From: Cafeteria roenbergensis
Taxonomy: Eukaryota > Sar > Bigyra > Bicosoecida > Cafeteriaceae
DNA: 64,000 nt
Reading direction: 5' to 3'
Assembly (NCBI GenBank): GCA_008330645.1
Contig: VLTN01000046.1
Span: 234,548-298,547 of the forward strand
The first letter of the stretch is position 1, and every line of letters begins with the position of its first letter. Under the pieces are notes generated by a model. The model ran no database searches and was not told the origin of the DNA. It saw only the letters and a program-made list of their open reading frames with translations. The position numbers and the translations under genes were made by a program. Below are positions 59,733 through 64,000 of the stretch, piece after piece.

Positions 59733-62048
59733 TCAAGCCACGGCGGATTCGCCGGACGGCACGCGCTCATGAGTCGAAACGGCCGCAGCACATGCACTTT
59801 CGCGAAACCAGCTTTGAACGCTCGTCCGCCAGGCAAGGAGCCGGGACCGCCGCTCCCATGTTGTGGGTGTCGTAAGCGCCTCGATGACGTCCGTGTGACC
59901 AGAGCGCTGCAGCATCGCGAGGCTTGCCGAGGTGGAGTCGCCAGACGACGGCGCGGGCGCGCCAGCTTCCCGCAGCAGCCGAACTGTCGCGGCGCTGTGG
60001 CACTGGAACGCCGCCACGTTAAGAGGTGACTTGCCTTGCAGGCCTGAGATGCACGGGTCCGCGCCGGCGGCGAGGAGGCGGCGCACGAGTCGGGTGTCTG
60101 GTCTGCGGCATGCAGCTACGAGTGGCGTCGCGCCGATGTCCGTCGTGGCCATGTTCACATCCGCCCCAGCCTCCACAAGCAGCCGCGCCACCGCGTCATG
60201 GCCATTCTGGCATGCCATGTAGAGAGGCGTCGCCCCAATGTCCGTTCTGGCCTTGTTCACATCCGCCCCAGCCTCCACAAGCAGCCGCACCACCGCGTCG
60301 TGGCCGTTCTGGCATGCCATGTACAGATGCGTCGCGCCGTCGCTCGTCATGGCCTGGTTCACATCCGCCCCAGCCTCCACAAGCAGCCGCGCCACCGCGT
60401 CGTGGCCGTTCTGGCATGCCATGAAAAGAGGCGTCGCGCCGTCGTCCGTCGTGGCCATGTTCACATCCGCCCCAGCCTCCACAAGCAGCCGCACCACCGC
60501 GCCGTGGCCGCTCTGGCATGCCATGAAAAGAGGCGTCGCGCCGTCGCTCGTTCTGTCCCTGTTCACATCCGCCCCAGCCTCCACAAGCAGCCGCGCCATC
60601 GCATCGTGGCCGTTTGCGCATGCGATGTAGAGAGGTGTCGCGCCGTCGTCCGTCGTGGCCTTGTTCACATCCGCCCCAGCCTCCACAAGCAGCCGCGCCA
60701 TCGCGTCGTGGCCGTTCGCACAAGCCATGTAGAGAGGCGTCGCGCCGTCGCTCGTCCTGGCCTGGTTCACATCCGCCCCAGCCTCCACAAGCAGCCGCGC
60801 TACTGCATCGTGGCCGCTCTGGCATGCGATGAAAAGAGGCGTCGCGGCGGTGCTAGTCCTGGCCTTGTTCACATCCGCCCCAGCCTCCACAAGCAGCCGC
60901 ACCGCTGCTTCGTGGCCGTTCGCGCATGCGATGAGCAGAGGAGTTGCGCCGTCGTCCGTCGTGGCCTTGTTCACATCCGCCCCAGCCTCCACAAGCAGCT
61001 GCACCTCCGCGTCGTGGCCGTTCGCACAAGCCATGTAGAGAGGCGTCGCGCCGTCGCTCGTCCTGGCCTGGTTCACATCCGCCCCAGCCTTCACAAGCAG
61101 CCGCGCTACCGCATCGTGGCCGCTCTGGCATGCCATGAAAAGAGGCGTCGCGCCGTCGCTCGTTCTGTCCCTGTTCACATCCGCCCCAGCCTCCACAAGC
61201 AGCCGCGCCATCGCGTCGTGGCCGTTCGCGCATGCCATGTAGAGAGGTGTCACGCCGTCGTCCGTCGTGGCCTTGTTCACATCCGCCCCAGCCTCCACAA
61301 GCAGCCGCGCCACCGCGTCGTGGCCGTTCGCGCATGCGATGTAGAGAGGCGTCACGCCGTCGTCCGTCGTGGCCTTGTTCACATCCGCCCCAGCCTCCAC
61401 AAGCAGCCGCACCGCTGCTTCGTGGCCGTTCGCGCATGCGATGAGCAGAGGAGTTGCGCCGTCGTCCGTCGTGGCTTGGTTCACATCCGCCCCAGCCTTC
61501 ACAAGCAGCCGCGCCACCGCATCGTGGCCGCTCTGGCATGCGATGAGCAGAGGCGTCGCGCCGTCGCTCGTTCTGTCCCTGTTCACATCCGCCCCAGCCT
61601 CCACAAGCAGCCGCGCCATCGCATCGTGGCCGTTCGCGCATGCGATGAACAGCGGCGTCGCGCCGATGTCCGTCCTGGCCTTGTTCACATCCGCCCCAGC
61701 CTCCACAAGCAGCCGCGCCACCGCGTCGTGGCCGTTCGCGCATGCGATGTAGAGAGGTGTCACGCCGTCGTCCGTCGTGGCCTTGTTCACATCCGCCCCA
61801 GCCTCCACAAGCAGCCGCGCCATCGCATCGTGGCCGTTCGCGCATGCAGAGAAGACAGGCGACCGGCCCACCTCGTCACAAAAGTTCTCAAGCCCTCGCC
61901 TTCGAGCAATGAGCGCTCTGACCCGCACAGCATCGCCGCTCCGCGCGGCCTCAAGCATTTCGCGGCCGAGTCCTGCGCCATCAAAGCAACGCAAGGCCGC
62001 CGAGCTTGCTTGCTGCCCCTGTCCTTGCCACGAGCAGCTCAACCTCAT
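59733..62048 (-). CDS. Ankyrin-repeat protein with near-identical 34-residue units
   Basis: 771 residues from ATG 62048; an alternative start is the Met of MLEAARSGDAVRVRALIAR, where the first ankyrin-like helix begins. About 17 internal units follow the pattern GADVN-x-A-x-T-x-DGATPLYIACANGHDAVARLLVEA, bounded by less regular first and last repeats. Units are 34 rather than the usual 33 residues, the extra residue being in the hairpin loop (TTDDG or RTSDG). Ankyrin arrays bind proteins; no catalytic domain, membrane anchor or localisation signal is attached. The C-terminus (LLAWRTSVQSWFRESACAAA) is unrecognised. DNA-level near-identity of units implies recent expansion or homogenisation. The opposite strand also reads open because of the repeat and was rejected. 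Confidence 0.88.
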   Translation of the reverse strand: MRLSCSWQGQGQQASSAALRCFDGAGLGREMLEAARSGDAVRVRALIARRRGLENFCDEVGRSPVFSACANGHDAMARLLVEAGADVNKATTDDGVTPLYIACANGHDAVARLLVEAGADVNKARTDIGATPLFIACANGHDAMARLLVEAGADVNRDRTSDGATPLLIACQSGHDAVARLLVKAGADVNQATTDDGATPLLIACANGHEAAVRLLVEAGADVNKATTDDGVTPLYIACANGHDAVARLLVEAGADVNKATTDDGVTPLYMACANGHDAMARLLVEAGADVNRDRTSDGATPLFMACQSGHDAVARLLVKAGADVNQARTSDGATPLYMACANGHDAEVQLLVEAGADVNKATTDDGATPLLIACANGHEAAVRLLVEAGADVNKARTSTAATPLFIACQSGHDAVARLLVEAGADVNQARTSDGATPLYMACANGHDAMARLLVEAGADVNKATTDDGATPLYIACANGHDAMARLLVEAGADVNRDRTSDGATPLFMACQSGHGAVVRLLVEAGADVNMATTDDGATPLFMACQNGHDAVARLLVEAGADVNQAMTSDGATHLYMACQNGHDAVVRLLVEAGADVNKARTDIGATPLYMACQNGHDAVARLLVEAGADVNMATTDIGATPLVAACRRPDTRLVRRLLAAGADPCISGLQGKSPLNVAAFQCHSAATVRLLREAGAPAPSSGDSTSASLAMLQRSGHTDVIEALTTPTTWERRSRLLAWRTSVQSWFRESACAAAVSTHERVPSGESAVA
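60119..61850 (-). repeat. 102-bp tandem array of ankyrin codons
   Basis: Seventeen units with a constant core (reverse complement of ACATCCGCCCCAGCC) spaced exactly 102 bp apart, e.g. at 60156, 60258 and 60360. Variation is confined to a few loop and surface codons that occur in mix-and-match combinations (NKA, NRD, NQA, NMA; ANG or QSG/QNG). Confidence 0.95.
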
Positions 62049-62408
62049 CGAATTGTGGCGTGTCCTGGACACAGAGCGCGCACGCGCGAGCCACGCCAAC
62101 AAACGCGGACGGCGATGGCATCGGCAGCCCAAAAGGCAAGAAAGCTTGCCGCCTCCCCTGCCAACGATCCCTGGGCACCGCTGCACGCCTCACTTGCCGG
62201 ACCTGCCATGCGCTCTGGCTTTCAAGGGGCAGGGTGCGGCGGGGACGCGCTCGCGCTGGACCTTCGTGTTCCGAGCTGTGAAGCAGTGGAAAGTTCCCGA
62301 CGAGGTTGGGTCCATATTTGTCCGCAGACGTAGATTCTGCCCCGGCAAGCCAGACGTGCAAATTGGCATCATCTTGACACTCCCTTGGGCCACGCGGTTA
62401 GGGTGAAG
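62049..62408. other. Promoter-side interval of the ankyrin gene, ending at a retroelement junction
   Basis: 360 bp between the ankyrin start and the retroelement 3' end. The ankyrin frame stays open to 62186 without ATG. It ends with GGTTAGGGT at 62396-62404, immediately before the element. No other gene recognised. Confidence 0.5.
62396..62404 (+). other. Telomere-like GGTTAGGGT at retroelement 3' junction
   Basis: Nine bases matching the TTAGGG telomere repeat, four bases outside the common element terminus ATGAACATCG. On the element's strand this reads as CCCTAA-type sequence directly after its 3' end. Confidence 0.6.
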
Positions 62409-63592
62409 ATGAACATCGTTGGGGGGGGGTCGAAAACTCGCGTCACCATACCACACACTCGATTCACAGACTCATCAAGAACCAATCCAGCAACTCCATC
62501 ACCGATGAGTCACAAACCGCGCCAAACCCACAATCCCAAGTCTCAAGTCCCAGATCCCTGCCATCACACTGCCTCGAGTCACCACACAGCCGCCCCTGCT
62601 CACCGCATACGCTCCACCTGCTGCCGCAGGTACTGCGTCTGCCCGATCAGCTGGGTCGCCAGTCCCTTGGCGATGACCTCGTTCAGCCTCGACAGCCAGC
62701 GGAAGGCCCAGCGCGCACGCTCCCTCGGCCGGTCGCCGAAGGCCGTGTCCGCCACCTTCTTGAGGAAGGCGAAGGCCGCCGGTCCCATGCGTCCCGTGGT
62801 CGTGACGACGAAGGGCACAATGGAGCTCAAGTTGTCCTTTGTAGCTGAGCTCTTCTTGCACTCCCCCATCTTGTCATTCTCACGGCGCTCGAGAAAGGCG
62901 TCAATGATGTGCAAGCCCTGCGTCACGTAGGACTTGCTCACCGCCGAGGTGATCTGCACGTCGACGAGACGGGTGGTCTCGAAGTCGACGTGCACCCGCA
63001 GGTCCGGTCGCTTGCGCGCGGCCTCGCTGGACCCCGGCTGGGACCCGAAGCGCGTCTGCCCGTCCTGCCAGCTGGAGGGCTCCACCACCGACTGTAGCCC
63101 CGCCGAGCGCACCGCCGCGTGCAGGACGTCACGAACGTCGTTGTGCGCCCGGATGGTGGAGCCCTTGCCGCAACGGCAGCGCGCCAGGTGGTGTGCCACG
63201 CCCGAGACCCCGCCGATGTGGACGGTGCCTCTCGCGGTGGTGTCCCGCTGCACGCACGCGCAGTTGATCGACACGCCGTCCGGCACCACGTGGTCGGCCT
63301 CGGAGGCTCCGATGCGGTAGCGGGTGACCACCGCGAACTCCTCGTCTGTGAGCCCGCGGGGTCCCATCATCGTGTTGCGGAGCCAGTAGTGCGTTCCCGG
63401 CACGCATGCCTCCCGGAACGCGACCAGGTCGCTCATGACGCGTAGCATGGCCGGGTCGTCGATGTTGGCGACACGCTTCTCCGGCGTGCCCTTGGCCAGC
63501 GCCTCAGCCCTGCAGCGCGCTGTGCAGGCCCTGCGCGCCTTGGCCAGACGGCGCAGGAAGACACACTCGTGCTTGATGCGCAGCATGTCGTC
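62409..63592 (-). mobile_element. 5'-truncated non-LTR retrotransposon, copy 1
   Basis: About 1.2 kb oriented on the minus strand: 3' UTR 62409-62599, then the C-terminal part of the element's protein (62600-63586). The left boundary is the shared terminus ATGAACATCG plus a G-run (nine G). The right boundary is where copy 2's terminus and its telomere-like junction begin. Reverse transcriptase is missing, as expected for a 5' truncation during target-primed reverse transcription. Confidence 0.85.
62600..63586 (-). pseudogene. C-terminal zinc-knuckle and restriction-enzyme-like endonuclease (RLE) part of a retrotransposon protein
   Basis: 328 codons open from a fortuitous Met 63586 to the native stop. 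A Cys/His cluster (INCACVQRD ... HHLARCRCGKGSTIRAHNDV) precedes the RLE signature RPD at about residue 194 followed by an acidic position in LVDVQITS, the arrangement of R2/NeSL-like non-LTR element C-termini. Further down, SSIVPFVVTTTGRMGPAAF matches a block often seen in algal and protist RLE elements. The domain nicks target DNA to start reverse transcription. Upstream fingers, palm and any N-terminal DNA-binding domain are absent, so the copy is dead although its remaining frame is intact. Assignment is by motif recognition. Confidence 0.8.
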
Positions 63593-63600
63593 TTAGGGTT
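63593..63600 (+). other. Telomere-like TTAGGGTT between the two element copies
   Basis: Eight bases matching the TTAGGG repeat, sitting between the 3' terminus of copy 2 and the truncated 5' edge of copy 1. It repeats the situation at the 3' end of copy 1. Confidence 0.6.
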
Positions 63601-63601
63601 G

Positions 63602-64000
63602 ATGAACATCGTTGGGGGGGGTCGAAAACTCGCGTAACCATACCACACACTCGATTCACAGACTCACCAATCACCAATCCAACAACTCCATCACCGATGA
63701 ATCACAAACCCCGCCAAACCCACAATCCCAAGTCTCAAGTCCCAGATCACTCCCATCACACTGCCACGAGTCGCCACTCAGCCGCCCCTGCTCACCGCAT
63801 GCGCTCCACCTGCTGTCGCAGGTACTGCGTCTGCCCGATCAGCTGGGTCGCCAGTCCCTTGGCGATGACCTCGTTCAGCCTCGACAGCCAGCGAAAGGCC
63901 CAGCGCGCACGCTCCCTCGGCCGGTCGCCGAAGGCCGTGTCCGCCACCTTCTTGAGGAAGGCGAAGGCCGCCGGTCCCATGCGTCCCGTGGTCGTGACGA
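63602..64000 (-). mobile_element. Non-LTR retrotransposon, copy 2 (runs off the window)
   Basis: Begins at the shared terminus ATGAACATCG with eight G, followed by a 3' UTR about 93% identical to copy 1 (12 substitutions and one indel over about 190 bp by eye), then coding sequence from 63792. Same orientation as copy 1, giving a head-to-tail tandem. Confidence 0.85.
63792..64000 (-). CDS. C-terminus of RLE-type retrotransposon protein, copy 2 (partial)
   Basis: The visible C-terminal residues are identical to copy 1, from the TTTGRMGPAAF block to the terminal QYLRQQVERMR. Three nucleotide differences were found over about 208 bases and all are synonymous. The N-terminal part lies beyond the window, so it is unknown whether this copy keeps its reverse transcriptase. 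Confidence 0.75.
   Translation of the reverse strand, partial: VTTTGRMGPAAFAFLKKVADTAFGDRPRERARWAFRWLSRLNEVIAKGLATQLIGQTQYLRQQVERMR

Noticed and set aside
60198-62333. 711-codon + strand frame across the ankyrin array
   Set aside because: It is the complement of the ankyrin repeat; the period of 102 bp keeps any frame open once one unit is open. Only the minus strand gives a known fold.
1-64000. Bacterial origin of the window
   Set aside because: GT-AG introns restoring V-ATPase, COPI-associated and K+ channel proteins, a RLE-type non-LTR element, and absence of operons or ribosome binding sites are eukaryotic.

Overview
The window is nuclear DNA from a GC-rich eukaryotic microbe, most likely a flagellated protist. 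Several genes are interrupted by short GT-AG introns that restore open, family-matching proteins (V-ATPase subunit a, a COPI-associated membrane protein, a K+ channel). A long LRRC9-like protein, a family tied to cilia, argues for a flagellated lineage. Stramenopiles and haptophytes are the obvious GC-rich candidates, but the sequence alone does not fix the species. Strong third-codon G/C preference makes long opposite-strand open frames common, so genes were chosen by homology, splice logic and low-complexity composition.

Layout. 1-2396 (-): alanine/glutamine-rich, probably nuclear protein, cut by the window edge. 3606-5729 (+): secreted protein with two PA domains. 5916-9698 (-): CID-like (CTD-interacting) protein with two tandem arrays of GY[S/D]R peptides. 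9914-13160 (+): V-ATPase subunit a, three exons. 13340-16453 (-): coiled/single-helix protein with a C-terminal PH-like domain. 16596-18359 (+): mitochondrial EndoG/NUC1-type nuclease with a long C-terminal extension. 18547-26070 (-): LRRC9-like leucine-rich-repeat giant. 26373-27887 (+): COPI-associated four-helix membrane protein, four exons. 28347-33407 (+): voltage-gated K+ channel with about 1,000 residues inserted between S2 and S3. 33888-35862 (-): membrane-anchored, degenerate RING plus LON-domain protein. 36093-36911 (-): dephospho-CoA kinase. 37151-42396 (+): LRR/IQ/WW protein, two exons. 43055-46759 (+): PX-VPS9 Rab-GEF-like protein. 47144-55621 (+): unrecognised giant of about 2,825 residues. 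56610-58472 (-): coiled-coil/TPR-like protein with a mitochondrial-type N-terminus. 59733-62048 (-): ankyrin protein made of near-identical 34-residue repeats. 62409-64000 (-): two tandem 5'-truncated copies of a non-LTR retrotransposon with a restriction-enzyme-like endonuclease domain.

From 3.6 to 37 kb genes mostly alternate strands. Convergent 3' gaps are 179-187 bp and divergent promoters 142-302 bp, a compact layout without operons. The last 8 kb differs: longer gene-poor gaps, a fast-expanding repeat gene and retroelement 3' ends, two of which abut TTAGGG-type telomere-like sequence. This suggests a subtelomeric or retroelement-rich neighbourhood.

Functionally the housekeeping block is dominated by endomembrane and organelle biology: proton pumping, COPI traffic, Rab GEF, CoA synthesis and a mitochondrial nuclease. 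It also holds a ciliary-type LRR protein and an ion channel. No tRNA, rRNA, CRISPR array or viral gene was recognised.
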